A DNA stretch of 64,000 nucleotides, from contig JACKCF010000002.1 of assembly GCA_020634165.1 (NCBI GenBank), positions 744,001-808,000 of the forward strand, given 5' to 3'. Numbering within the stretch: position 1 is the first letter of the stretch; every line of letters starts with the position of its first letter. The notes below the pieces were generated by a model. It was given only the letters and a program-made list of their open reading frames with translations, was not told where the DNA came from and made no database searches. Positions 34,667 to 43,045 of the stretch are shown piece by piece. The translations under genes and the position numbers were made by a program. The stretch is from Anaerolineaceae bacterium. Lineage in GTDB: Bacteria; Chloroflexota; Anaerolineae; Aggregatilineales; Phototrophicaceae.

Positions 34667-35520
34667 GCCAGTACCTCGCGCAGAATGCCAAACAACGCCA
34701 TACATAGCTGCTCGACGTAGGCAGCGACGTCATTTTGATTGGCAATATCCGCATAGGGGATGACCACGCCACGCCAGCCTTGCGGGTTCCAGAATGCAGG
34801 CTTAGGTAGGGCTGGCGGCGAAAAATCCTGTGGATACGGATAGGCATAGGCATACAGATAAGGCCGCTCATAGCCAGGGCTGTAGGGCGCAAAGCCAATG
34901 TTGATATGCGCCTGATGCTCATCCATCTCTCCCGATGCAAACCACAATGTCGAAAGATCGAAATGTTCCGGCCACACCACCACTGGCGATAAATGCCCAT
35001 TCAAACGCGCTCTGAAGCGTGCCACGCCTGTAAAAACGGCATACAGCACATTGGCATAAGCTGCCGCCACCTGCGCGTCGATAGCTAGCGGCTCATGCTG
35101 GTTGAACTCGTCAGCATTCAGGAGGGTGGATGTGCCTTCCCTGGTGTTGATGTGATGCAGCAGTGTGGAGAGCAGCGCGTCGTCGCCAGCATCGGCCAGG
35201 ATGGTATCCAATTCGTCTTGCTGGAGGGCCGCCAGCAGGTCGTGCATCAGGCTGGCCTGGGAATGACTGGCAAAGGCGAAGGCGGCCTGTGTGCCGTTTG
35301 GCCGCTGGTAGATGACGAATCCGCCTTTGAAATCGAGCAGGATGCGGCCACCTTTGGGCAGCGTCTGCGAGAGCAGCCCATTTGCCTGGACATTCAGTGG
35401 CAGATGCAGCCAGTTGGGTTGTTTAGGCAGCAGCGCCCGATGAATCGGCGCCATGAGCAGTGCAACCTGATGCAGTCCGCGTATGGTTGATGTCCAGTTG
35501 GTTTCAGGCAGAGTCAGCAT
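34663..35520 (-). CDS. DUF5996-like hypothetical protein
   Basis: 285 residues, soluble. Recognisable segments are TLPETNWTSTIRGLHQV, LPLNVQANGLLSQTLP, FDFSTLW-type VVWPEHFDLSTLWF, and a long aromatic run GYERPYLYAYAYPYPQDF. The WPEHFDL and AYPYP patterns match what I know of DUF5996; no biochemical role is known. Its start overlaps the stop codon of the AraC regulator gene, so it is coupled to that gene and probably under its control. Confidence 0.62.
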   Translation of the reverse strand: MLTLPETNWTSTIRGLHQVALLMAPIHRALLPKQPNWLHLPLNVQANGLLSQTLPKGGRILLDFKGGFVIYQRPNGTQAAFAFASHSQASLMHDLLAALQQDELDTILADAGDDALLSTLLHHINTREGTSTLLNADEFNQHEPLAIDAQVAAAYANVLYAVFTGVARFRARLNGHLSPVVVWPEHFDLSTLWFASGEMDEHQAHINIGFAPYSPGYERPYLYAYAYPYPQDFSPPALPKPAFWNPQGWRGVVIPYADIANQNDVAAYVEQLCMALFGILREVLA

Positions 35521-36350
35521 CAGTCGCTCCTGGGGTCATTTTCTGAATCGTCGTCAGTGGTTGAAGCATAAACGGCGGGTGTCTCACCGACCAAATCCTT
35601 AAAATCCTTGATGAAATGTGCCTGATCGAAATAACCCAGTTCCGCAGCCAACCGTGCCCAATCATCAGGCGTGCCCTGGTCGAGCATCTCAGCAGCATCC
35701 TGCAAACGGTAGCGGCGGATCGTCCATTTGGGGCTGGCACCGACGTATTGGTGGAATAGTCGCTGCAAACTGCGCGGACTGTAACCCAGGCGCTGCGCCA
35801 GGTCTTCGACGCGCATCAGGCTGCGGTCCTCACTAATCTGACCGACGATCTGCTGAACCAGGGTGACATTTTCGTCATATTCGGGCAGCCGCTTGCGCAG
35901 GAAATCCTCGACCAGCGTGATTTTCGCCGGAACATCATGGGTGGTCATCACCTGTGCCTGCAAATGCTCCCCGGATGGACCGAAGGCATCGCGTAGGCTG
36001 ATGAGGCTGTCCGTGAAATCCGCAACGGGTGACTGAATGAAAGGGTAAAACGCGCCAATATGGAACTTGACCGCGAACACGTGTCCCTGGCTTGTCAACA
36101 GATAGCGAAAGCGCGTGGTCGCCACACCGAATATGCCCGGTTTGGCCGGATCGAACACCATGTTGATATGCGGCGAGGAAATCGTTGCCTGTTCATAAGG
36201 GGGCTGCCCACGCAGGTCCCAGTCAATCACCCAGTAACGATCCACATAGGCTGACAGGTCCGGCGCCGGGGAATGCCGACTGAGCTGGAAATGCTGCTCT
36301 GCCAACTGCGGTTTTAAGATGCCCCGACTGGTGCGGGTGGTTGGTTCCAC
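35520..36350 (-). CDS. AraC-family regulator with DUF6597-type sensor domain
   Basis: 276 residues. The N-terminal half (about 15-130) carries RYWVIDWDLRGQPPYEQ and FAVKFHIGAFYPF, as in DUF6597 domains. The C-terminal half has RSLQRLFHQYVGASPKWTIR and ELGYFDQAHFIKDFKDLVG, the two helix-turn-helix units. It resembles the AraC gene at 20262, so they are paralogous. It precedes and overlaps the DUF5996-like gene on the same strand. Confidence 0.83.
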   Translation of the reverse strand: MEPTTRTSRGILKPQLAEQHFQLSRHSPAPDLSAYVDRYWVIDWDLRGQPPYEQATISSPHINMVFDPAKPGIFGVATTRFRYLLTSQGHVFAVKFHIGAFYPFIQSPVADFTDSLISLRDAFGPSGEHLQAQVMTTHDVPAKITLVEDFLRKRLPEYDENVTLVQQIVGQISEDRSLMRVEDLAQRLGYSPRSLQRLFHQYVGASPKWTIRRYRLQDAAEMLDQGTPDDWARLAAELGYFDQAHFIKDFKDLVGETPAVYASTTDDDSENDPRSD

Positions 36351-36422
36351 GTATTAGCCTCGCTCAAGCTAGTTGACATTTGCTGCATGACAGGTTCAGG
36401 ATTTTATAAGAGAGCATACATT

Positions 36423-36472
36423 GTAGGGGCAAGACATGTCTTGCCCAGGGTTTGGCATGACAAACCCCTACG
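36423..36472. repeat. Compound TGTAGGGGC palindrome
   Basis: Outer arms GTAGGGG and CCCCTAC enclose two inner hairpins: a perfect 20-bp palindrome GGGCAAGACATGTCTTGCCC and GGTTTG/CAAACC. It lies in the 270-bp gap between the AraC and DUF3224 genes. Same family as 19077 and 25276, but here without a T tract, so it is probably not a terminator. Confidence 0.7.
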
Positions 36473-36619
36473 AAGCTGCTTCTTAAATCAAATGTCAATG
36501 TGCTATGTAATCTTTAGCACAGAATTTCTAATCTGTCGCATTTTTACAATAGGTTCACACCCTTAAATGATACCCTGACCCTAGCATATTGACCTGAACA
36601 TCACATGAAGGAACGCAGC

Positions 36620-37033
36620 ATGCCAACCGCCAAAGCACAATTTACCCTCAAAACCTGGGACGAAAAACCCTACCTTGAACTGGATGATGGTGCCAAGATG
36701 ACCAAATCGACTATCACCTATGGCTACAGTGGCGACATTGAGGGTGAAAGCCAGCTCGATTATTTGATGTATTACAATCCTGACAAAAGCGGTACCGTCG
36801 TTGGCTTGCAGCGCGTGACTGGCTCATTTGCAGGCAAAAAAGGCAGCTTCGCTATCAAACACGTAGGTACATTTGACACAGATGGCAAATCAGGTGTGCA
36901 GGAATCACTGGAAATTGTGCCAGGTTCCGGCACAGATGAACTGGTCGGTTTGCGCGGGACCGGAACTTTTGACATCAGTGGGCACATGGAAGCCTATCCG
37001 GTCGAATTTACCTATTCATTTGATGGTGACTAG
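36620..37033 (+). CDS. DUF3224-like small protein
   Basis: 137 residues of repetitive beta strands: AQFTLKTWDEKPYLEL, DYLMYYNPDKSGTVVGLQRV, GSFAIKHVGTFD and LRGTGTFDISGH. This matches the DUF3224 family, an allene oxide cyclase-like barrel often near AraC regulators in Actinobacteria and Chloroflexota. Activity is not established. The start at 36620 follows GAAGGA; an upstream ATG at 36605 is an alternative. A terminator follows. Confidence 0.78.
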   Translation: MPTAKAQFTLKTWDEKPYLELDDGAKMTKSTITYGYSGDIEGESQLDYLMYYNPDKSGTVVGLQRVTGSFAGKKGSFAIKHVGTFDTDGKSGVQESLEIVPGSGTDELVGLRGTGTFDISGHMEAYPVEFTYSFDGD

Positions 37034-37053
37034 ACGCGACGGCATAGTTAATA

Positions 37054-37079
37054 AAAAGGACGCTGCGAGGCGTCCTTTT
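37054..37079. terminator. Bidirectional terminator
   Basis: AAAAGGACGC and GCGTCCTTTT form a perfect 10-bp stem with a six-base loop between the convergent DUF3224 and M23 genes; both strands end in T runs. Confidence 0.85.
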
Positions 37080-37097
37080 GCTTGAGCGTACTGATGT

Positions 37098-38351
37098 CTA
37101 CCAACCGATTCCAGCGGTGAGTGTTGGGTCTTGCGGCACATCGTTGTAGCGAATCTCAAAGTGCAGGTGCGGGCCGGAGCTATTGCCCGTGCTGCCGACC
37201 AGTCCAACGACCTGACCGGTGCTGACAACCTGCCCACAACTGACGTTGCGCTGGCTCATATGGCCGTACAACGTCGAGAAGGGGCCGTGCCCCAGAACAA
37301 CCGTGATCCCATAACCCCAATTACTCGTCCCACTGAAAAGTACTGGTCCGCCATTGGCCGCATAGATAGGCGTCCCAACCGACGCGGACAAATCCAGCCC
37401 GGTGTGGCCGCTGAAGAAGCCGCGCACCCAGGTGCCGTTCGGCAGCGGGTTGCCCCAATAGGTACCACCAGCGGCCTGGACAGCACCACAACTACCCGCC
37501 TGCCCATGCGCGAAGGAAACGGTATAGGTGCCGTCGCTGTTCTCTTCGATGGTCGAGCCAGGGTCCCAGGTGATAAGCGGACCCTCGCCACCTGGCAGGA
37601 ACAGGTCAAAGCCACTTTGCAGGACGAATTCCGGCGATTGGCCGTACAGGTTATTGCCAGGGAAATCGATGATATCGTATGGATCGCTAACGTTGTACTC
37701 GTCAGCGACATCGGCGACAGTCTGGTTGCGTGTTCCCAGAACTCTGTAGCAGGCACCATCCATCGGCGGGATGCGCAGCACATCACCAGGGCGGATGTTG
37801 AAGGTCAGCTTACCATTGCACCAGGCGATGCTTTCTTCAGCCAGGTTATAGCGCTGGGCGATGTCGAAGACAGTATCGCCCTGCACAACCGTGTAGTCGA
37901 TGAATTCTGTACGTGGGCGCTGGGGAATAGTCGTAAATGGATCATACTGCGGCAGCGGGCCTGCCTCACGATTGAACGGAGCCTGCAATAGGGCACTGAT
38001 GCGTTCCGCGCTAATTGTCGGAATGACATTGCTGTCGGTTTGCAGTTGCATGACCTCATCAGTCGGTTGTTCCTCGACCGTTGGCTGTGCTTCAGTCGTT
38101 GGGATGGCATCCGTCGGCGCGAGCGTCGGCTCATTGGCCTGTGTCGGCAGGTTGGCGACATCCGGTATGCTGTTGCTATCATTTGGCAGCAGCAAAACCA
38201 CCACTGCGGCAGCGGTCAGCAACAGGGCAAACAGCATAATCACCCAACCGAAGGCACTGCCCTGGCGCGGTGGTTCCTGCACCGGACGCATCACCAGGGA
38301 TGGGTTGGTATCTTCTAAGGGGTCTACAGGTGGTTCCTGAAAGTCATTCAT
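37098..38351 (-). CDS. LysM and M23 domain cell-wall peptidase
   Basis: About 417 residues. An N-terminal cytoplasmic tail (P- and E-rich) leads to one membrane segment at about 35-55, a Thr/Pro-rich stalk, a LysM domain (DYTVVQGDTVFDIAQRYN), a second LysM-like region, and a C-terminal M23 domain with GHTGLDLSASVG, GYGITVVLGHG, LYGHMSQ and SSGPHLHFEIRYN, which hold the zinc ligands. It is a membrane-anchored endopeptidase acting on peptidoglycan or a surface protein. The start at 38351 follows GGAAG and gives a natural anchor. Confidence 0.88.
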   Translation of the reverse strand: MNDFQEPPVDPLEDTNPSLVMRPVQEPPRQGSAFGWVIMLFALLLTAAAVVVLLLPNDSNSIPDVANLPTQANEPTLAPTDAIPTTEAQPTVEEQPTDEVMQLQTDSNVIPTISAERISALLQAPFNREAGPLPQYDPFTTIPQRPRTEFIDYTVVQGDTVFDIAQRYNLAEESIAWCNGKLTFNIRPGDVLRIPPMDGACYRVLGTRNQTVADVADEYNVSDPYDIIDFPGNNLYGQSPEFVLQSGFDLFLPGGEGPLITWDPGSTIEENSDGTYTVSFAHGQAGSCGAVQAAGGTYWGNPLPNGTWVRGFFSGHTGLDLSASVGTPIYAANGGPVLFSGTSNWGYGITVVLGHGPFSTLYGHMSQRNVSCGQVVSTGQVVGLVGSTGNSSGPHLHFEIRYNDVPQDPTLTAGIGW

Positions 38352-38385
38352 GGTACTTCCAGCAGGCTTTTTCAACAGATAGACC

Positions 38386-38409
38386 TATACCTGAACACTG
38401 TCAGGTATA
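38386..38409. promoter_or_regulatory. Inverted repeat upstream of the M23 gene
   Basis: TATACCTGA and TCAGGTATA, perfect 9-bp arms with six bases between, 35-58 bases before the M23 start codon. The size and position fit a repressor or activator site on the M23 promoter. The neighbouring TetR gene is one candidate binder. Confidence 0.45.
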
Positions 38410-38436
38410 AGTTGGCCTGTATGGTAAATGACAGCT

Positions 38437-38465
38437 ACGCCCCGGTCAACGGGGCGTGGGGTTTT
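38437..38465. terminator. G+C-rich hairpin downstream of the TetR gene
   Basis: ACGCCCCG and CGGGGCGT form a perfect 8-bp stem with a five-base loop. A T run follows only on the plus strand, so on the minus strand, where the TetR gene ends, it would be a weak terminator. Confidence 0.4.
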
Positions 38466-38501
38466 CGTCAGGTTACTAATCTATGACTTAATCAGAGAAA
38501 G

Positions 38502-39095
38502 TCAGGCTAAACTGCCGCGCCACCAGCCAATCACATGGTCCACATAGGAGGCATCTGCCTTGAGCTTGGTGGGCAGGTAATAGGATGAAAGCAAGACAGC
38601 GGTGCTGAAAAGGCTGCCGCTGACCACCTCGCAGGAAAGTGACTGCCGGATTTCTCCTCTGGCCTGGCCTTCTTCGATGATGCTGTTGATGAGTCTTGTC
38701 ATGCTGGTAATATATTCAGAGGCATCGTCATCATTTTTGACGAGTTCCATCGCCTCTGTAAAGATGATGCCAGCCAGTGAACTATCCTCATCTTCTCGGT
38801 AACGATACAAAAAGCGGAGAAGGGCTTCCAGGCGGTCGAGGGGCGAACCTTCCGCACTCGCCAGGAAATCAGAAACGACCTGTGCGCCTGTGTTCAACGC
38901 AAAGAGGACAATATCACGCTTGTGGTCAAAATGCTGGTAAAGTGTGGACTTTGAAATACCCACTTTTTTGGCGAGGTCATCAACATTGAGGCGGCTGAAA
39001 CCATCATCATGTATGATGGAAGCCGCTGTCAAAATAATATCACGCTCACGGTTTCGACTATTTGGACGTCGCCGACCGTTTAAATTCTGTGACAT
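38502..39095 (-). CDS. TetR-family transcriptional regulator
   Basis: 197 residues. The N-terminal DNA-binding domain has IILTAASIIHDDGFSRLNVD, LAKKVGISKSTLYQHFDHKR and DIVLFAL, a classic TetR helix-turn-helix with K-S-T-L-Y-x-H-F. The C-terminal ligand domain is helical and not informative. It is monocistronic on the minus strand. Its target is not evident; an inverted repeat lies at 38386 beyond its 3' end. The 290-bp stretch upstream of it (39096-39385) is AT-rich and shows no gene. Confidence 0.87.
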   Translation of the reverse strand: MSQNLNGRRRPNSRNRERDIILTAASIIHDDGFSRLNVDDLAKKVGISKSTLYQHFDHKRDIVLFALNTGAQVVSDFLASAEGSPLDRLEALLRFLYRYREDEDSSLAGIIFTEAMELVKNDDDASEYITSMTRLINSIIEEGQARGEIRQSLSCEVVSGSLFSTAVLLSSYYLPTKLKADASYVDHVIGWWRGSLA

Positions 39096-39385
39096 AGCTA
39101 TTTCTCCTGTGGCGTCGGCTCAAAATGGATAATGGCTCGTTGCCTAATCCCTAGACGACACAGTGCTTCCCCCAACGTTGTACCCTTGTAAATTATTGGA
39201 TAAAAAGAATAGAAACGCAACCGTTTTCGTGACCAAATCCCCAAAAGTCATATGAAAAAGATTACTTGGTTGTATTACAAATTGAACATGAAACGATGAA
39301 CACTTGAGCCTTCATTCTGTGCCCCCGTACGAGTTTGTATTCTGTTATTGGAAGTTGGCATCACGTTATACCGACGGTGGCATTT

Positions 39386-40471
39386 TTATTGCGTTGTCAG
39401 CTCGATGCGATCGATCCCAAAGGGTAATCTTGGTGGAATATCCATATAGAGGAACAAGAAAACATTTTGCGGTTGCAGGTAACTCTGGTCCCAGTTGTTG
39501 ACGTAAAGCAGGTTGCGCTGTGGATCATACGCAACAGCGCTGCTCCCTCTAAAACCCTGCGCGATAGTCACCATTTCACCACCATCGAGGCGCATGACCG
39601 CATTTTGGCCCAGCGCAGCCGCATAAATTGTGCCCGTCGGTGTGACGGCCAGCCCATCGAAGCCAGGGGCGGCTTGTTTTGCCCCACTGAAGCGGTAGAT
39701 GACTTCCGCTTCCGATTGGGTACTTTCTGCATGGGTGGGGATGCGCGTGATCGTGTTCAGAGTGGCATCTGCAACCAGGACGCTGTTGGTGGTGGCATCA
39801 TAAGCCAGCCCGCCTGGTGAAGGCACCATATCGCTGGAATCGTCTAATTCGCGCCACCATAAGTCAATATCGTTGGTACTGGGTTCCCAGCGCCAGATGG
39901 CATCCTGCACCCGCTCACTGATGAAGACATGGCCATCGCTATCGACAGCCAGATCATCAAAAAACCGCACATTGGTCTGGTCTGTTTCCGCTAGCACCAG
40001 GGAATGATGAATATCCCCATCCGGCGTAATATGCCACAAAATGCCGCCCTGTATCGCGATTGGGTCCGTGTGATCCAGCGCGTACAGATTGCCATCGGGG
40101 CCTATTGCCAGGGCGATGACTGCACCGAGGCGTTCACGGGTATTGGGCACTTCACGGATCGTCCCATCCGGCGTAATCGCCCAGATGGCTCCGGTCTTGT
40201 AGCTGGCTGTATAAAGGGTGCCATCATCAGCAATAGCGAGTGTACTGGGGTAGGCATCGTCATCGGGCAGTTTTGCAAATTCGCTGATGGCTCCCACGTC
40301 AGGCGCAACCGCCGCCTGTGTACGCGGCTGATTGGTTGCTGTAGCGATGAACACGAATAAAGTCACCGCCAGCACAACGACCAGTACCAGCAAAAGGCCG
40401 CCAATATAGATAGCAACACGTGCTGGACCAGGCATCGCCTGGATACGCTCAATAGTTGAAGGTTGGCTCAT
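39386..40471 (-). CDS. Membrane-anchored SMP-30/NHL-like beta-propeller
   Basis: 361 residues. A membrane segment at about 18-45 is followed by an extracytoplasmic propeller with repeated units such as STLAIADDGTLYTASYKTG, ALAIGPDGNLYALDHTD, DLAVDSDGHVFISERV and GLAVTPTGTIYAAALGQNA. The unit pattern is that of SMP-30/gluconolactonase and NHL propellers. No catalytic set is clear, so it may be a lactonase or a binding scaffold. It is transcribed alone on the minus strand. Confidence 0.75.
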   Translation of the reverse strand: MSQPSTIERIQAMPGPARVAIYIGGLLLVLVVVLAVTLFVFIATATNQPRTQAAVAPDVGAISEFAKLPDDDAYPSTLAIADDGTLYTASYKTGAIWAITPDGTIREVPNTRERLGAVIALAIGPDGNLYALDHTDPIAIQGGILWHITPDGDIHHSLVLAETDQTNVRFFDDLAVDSDGHVFISERVQDAIWRWEPSTNDIDLWWRELDDSSDMVPSPGGLAYDATTNSVLVADATLNTITRIPTHAESTQSEAEVIYRFSGAKQAAPGFDGLAVTPTGTIYAAALGQNAVMRLDGGEMVTIAQGFRGSSAVAYDPQRNLLYVNNWDQSYLQPQNVFLFLYMDIPPRLPFGIDRIELTTQ

Positions 40472-40700
40472 AAATAGTGGGTCCTGGGGAACGGCTCCGA
40501 TTTGTCCCTACAGCCTAAACGACACCACGCGCGGACGCCACGTTGAGTTGGCTTGCTGTCAGCAAACTCTCATCTTCTCAGTGCGGTTAAAGGCCGATAT
40601 GCAAGAAATTCGTAAGTTGTTGTGCATAAGGTGATTTTGTTGTGCGACTGCGAAGTCGCCATTTGTCTGGGAAAAGACCTACCTACGGGAGAACAAAACT

Positions 40701-41417
40701 ATGAAGAAAATCCTTATTCTGATCATGATGATAACGGCCCTGACAGCCTGTGACGCGCTGGCCAATATGGGCGATAGTAGCCAGGCCAATGACGATACAT
40801 CCGTCGTTGATGTCAATAGCGAGGCGGATTCTTCTGACGCTGATATGGCCGACAGCGATATGGCTGATAGCAATATGGCTGATAGCGAAGATATGACCGA
40901 TAGTGAAGATATGACTGATAGCGATATGGCCGAGGCTGAAATGGCTGATGATATGGCCAGTGACTATAACGGCCCCGACTGGGCGCACATCGAACTGGTT
41001 GATGCTCGCAATGGCGAAACCTTCACGCTGGCGGATTTCGCTGGTAAGACGGTCTATGTGGAGCCGATGGCGACCTGGTGCACCAACTGCCGTGCCCAGC
41101 TTCGTCGGGTACGCGATGCCATGCCGCAGTTGAATTCCGACGAGTATGTTTTCATTGGCATCAGCGTGGAATCCGGCTTGGCGAATTCGACGCTGGCAGA
41201 TTACACCCAGGCCCAGGAATTTGACTGGCCCTTCGCTGTCGCACCGGATGACTTTTTGCAGCAACTGGTCGCGCAGTATGGTCGCAGCATTACCACACCG
41301 CCTTCGACGCCGCATTTCATCATTGGCCCCGATGGCACCCTCAGCGACCTGAGCACGGGCAGCCACACTGCTGACGAGATCATCCAATTGATGCAAAACG
41401 CCTCGATGGGTTCTTAG
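40701..41417 (+). CDS. Thioredoxin-fold lipoprotein with acidic repeat linker
   Basis: 238 residues. Signal peptide with lipobox LTAC (Cys17 lipidated), then an acidic repetitive linker (48-88), then a TlpA-like thioredoxin domain with the active site ATWCTNCRA and the cis-proline segment TPPSTPHFIIGPDG. It should act on thiols of extracytoplasmic proteins, tethered to the membrane by the linker. GGGAG lies before the ATG. It precedes ccdA by 78 bases, so CcdA likely supplies its electrons. Confidence 0.85.
   Translation: MKKILILIMMITALTACDALANMGDSSQANDDTSVVDVNSEADSSDADMADSDMADSNMADSEDMTDSEDMTDSDMAEAEMADDMASDYNGPDWAHIELVDARNGETFTLADFAGKTVYVEPMATWCTNCRAQLRRVRDAMPQLNSDEYVFIGISVESGLANSTLADYTQAQEFDWPFAVAPDDFLQQLVAQYGRSITTPPSTPHFIIGPDGTLSDLSTGSHTADEIIQLMQNASMGS
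40842..40964 (+). repeat. In-frame DMADS-type coding repeat
   Basis: Near-tandem 15-bp units (GATATGGCYGATAGC-like) encode DMADS, DMADS, NMADS, EDMTDS, EDMTDS, DMAEAE, MADDMAS. This is the acidic linker of the thioredoxin lipoprotein and could vary in copy number by slippage. Confidence 0.75.
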
Positions 41418-41495
41418 TTCCGAGAAATGTCTCATGAACAGGATGCGGTGTTTGTCGCTGCATCCTGGGGTTCACTCCTGGGAGAGTAACAAAAC

Positions 41496-42299
41496 ATGGA
41501 AGATTTAATTCTGGGCTTCGGCCTGGGTAACGCGGCCATCCTGACCAATGCATGCCTGCTGCCGCTGTATCCGGGCCTGATCGCCTTCTTAGCCGGAACC
41601 ACATCCAACGAAAAGCGCGGCCCAACCTGGGGCACGGCTTTCCTGGGTGTGCTGGTGCTGGCGGGCATCCTGACGACCATGCTGATCGTTGGTGTGCTGC
41701 TGGTGCTGCTCAGTGCAGGCGCGGGCCAGGTGCTGCCAATTCTGCTGCCGATTGTGTATGCCTTCGTCATCGTGATGGGGCTGTTTATGCTGCGCGGCAG
41801 TAACCCCTTCGCCAGATTGCAGACGGCGCAAGCGCCGATGCTGCGCAATCGCTACCTGACGGCCTATGTTTACGGGCTGCTCTTTGGCCCGATGACGCTG
41901 CCCTGCACGGGACCGATTCTGGTTAGTTCGCTGTCGATTGCGACGGGCACGCAGGACATCCTCGCCACTTTCGTCTATTTCTTCGGTTTCGGATTGGGAT
42001 TTGGCTGGCCGTTGTTGGTGCTGCCGCTGGTTGCGGTACCCTTCCAGCGCCGTTTTATCGGCTGGCTGACGCGCCACCATGAGGCTCTTACGCGGGCATC
42101 GGGTGTGCTGCTGCTGGCAGTGGGTATTTTTGGCATCATCACCGAACTGATGCCCCACATTAATCCTGACTTTGAGTTTGGCCTGAATGCGCAATTACTC
42201 TACTGGGTGCTGGCGCTGCTCCTGACGCTGGTTGTTGGCTGGTGGGTGGTGCAGCGAGAAAACGCCGCCCATAGCGCAGGACAAGCGTCTGCCACCTAG
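41496..42299 (+). CDS. ccdA: CcdA-family thiol electron transporter
   Basis: 267 residues with six or seven membrane segments. The first segment carries a cysteine in TNACLLPLYPG, and the paired cysteine is in MTLPCTGPILV, the two redox cysteines of CcdA/DsbD-beta. It moves electrons from cytoplasmic thioredoxin across the membrane to extracytoplasmic thioredoxin-fold proteins, here most likely the lipoprotein encoded just upstream. The usual P-C-V-L-P motif is N-A-C-L-L-P here. GGGAG precedes the ATG. Confidence 0.88.
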   Translation: MEDLILGFGLGNAAILTNACLLPLYPGLIAFLAGTTSNEKRGPTWGTAFLGVLVLAGILTTMLIVGVLLVLLSAGAGQVLPILLPIVYAFVIVMGLFMLRGSNPFARLQTAQAPMLRNRYLTAYVYGLLFGPMTLPCTGPILVSSLSIATGTQDILATFVYFFGFGLGFGWPLLVLPLVAVPFQRRFIGWLTRHHEALTRASGVLLLAVGIFGIITELMPHINPDFEFGLNAQLLYWVLALLLTLVVGWWVVQRENAAHSAGQASAT

Positions 42300-42367
42300 A
42301 CTGGCGCGTGTCGGTGCTTGCGATTAGGATGATGCCCATATCGTCATGACGAGCAGGGGCAGGTCGT

Positions 42368-42940
42368 TTGCACCGACACCGGATCAGTAAGTGGATGCGC
42401 TGGCTATGGATCAGCAGCCTGATTGGGCTGCTGGCGGCCTGCAACCTGTCCCCCTTTACTGCCGAAGAAGCGGCTGTTGGCACACCTGTGCACATGGTAT
42501 TGCCTTCCGTCACACCGCAAAACATCCCCCCAATTCCCCTGCCACCGGAACTGACTGACGAGCGCCACATCATGAGTGGCATCTGCTACGAAGCGGCTTA
42601 TGCCATGCGCGACCATGTCTACGTCATTCGCGATGCCATCGGCCATATTGAGTTCTATGGGGATGCCGATGCCCTGGGGGCGTGCCGCTGGCCAGTAGAG
42701 CGCAATCCCTATGATTTTGAAACAGGCCGTGCCCTGGCAGGCATATGGAGCTATGGCACAGGTTGTACTGCCCACCACGACATCATCGATTCCGTGCGCG
42801 ATGATGCCAACCGGACCTACTCTCTGCGACTGCGCTTTGTCACAGAAGGCGACTGCGACTATGAACTGCTGCGGCCTTTCTGGGTGGGTTTGCCTGAGGA
42901 TATGCAGGGTTATGATATTCAGATCGTGGTAGATCAATAG
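42368..42940 (+). CDS. Hypothetical lipoprotein
   Basis: Up to 190 residues. A basic start, a hydrophobic segment and a lipobox-like LLAAC (about residue 25) mark an exported lipoprotein. The mature part has six cysteines, with ICYEAAY, GACRWP, YGTGCTAHHD and GDCDYELL, suggesting disulfides. No family is recognised. The frame can begin with TTG at 42368 (GGGGCAGG upstream) or ATG at 42395; either leaves a usable signal peptide. The gene is close after ccdA, and the disulfide-rich mature part would fit the thiol system upstream. Confidence 0.6.
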   Translation: MHRHRISKWMRWLWISSLIGLLAACNLSPFTAEEAAVGTPVHMVLPSVTPQNIPPIPLPPELTDERHIMSGICYEAAYAMRDHVYVIRDAIGHIEFYGDADALGACRWPVERNPYDFETGRALAGIWSYGTGCTAHHDIIDSVRDDANRTYSLRLRFVTEGDCDYELLRPFWVGLPEDMQGYDIQIVVDQ

Positions 42941-43045
42941 GGATGTTTCAAAATCGGATGGTATTAATTGGCGACTGCTGCCGGAGTATAATGAATCGCA
43001 TGGATTTTTATCTGGAATGACATTATTACAAGAAAGCAAATCTGT

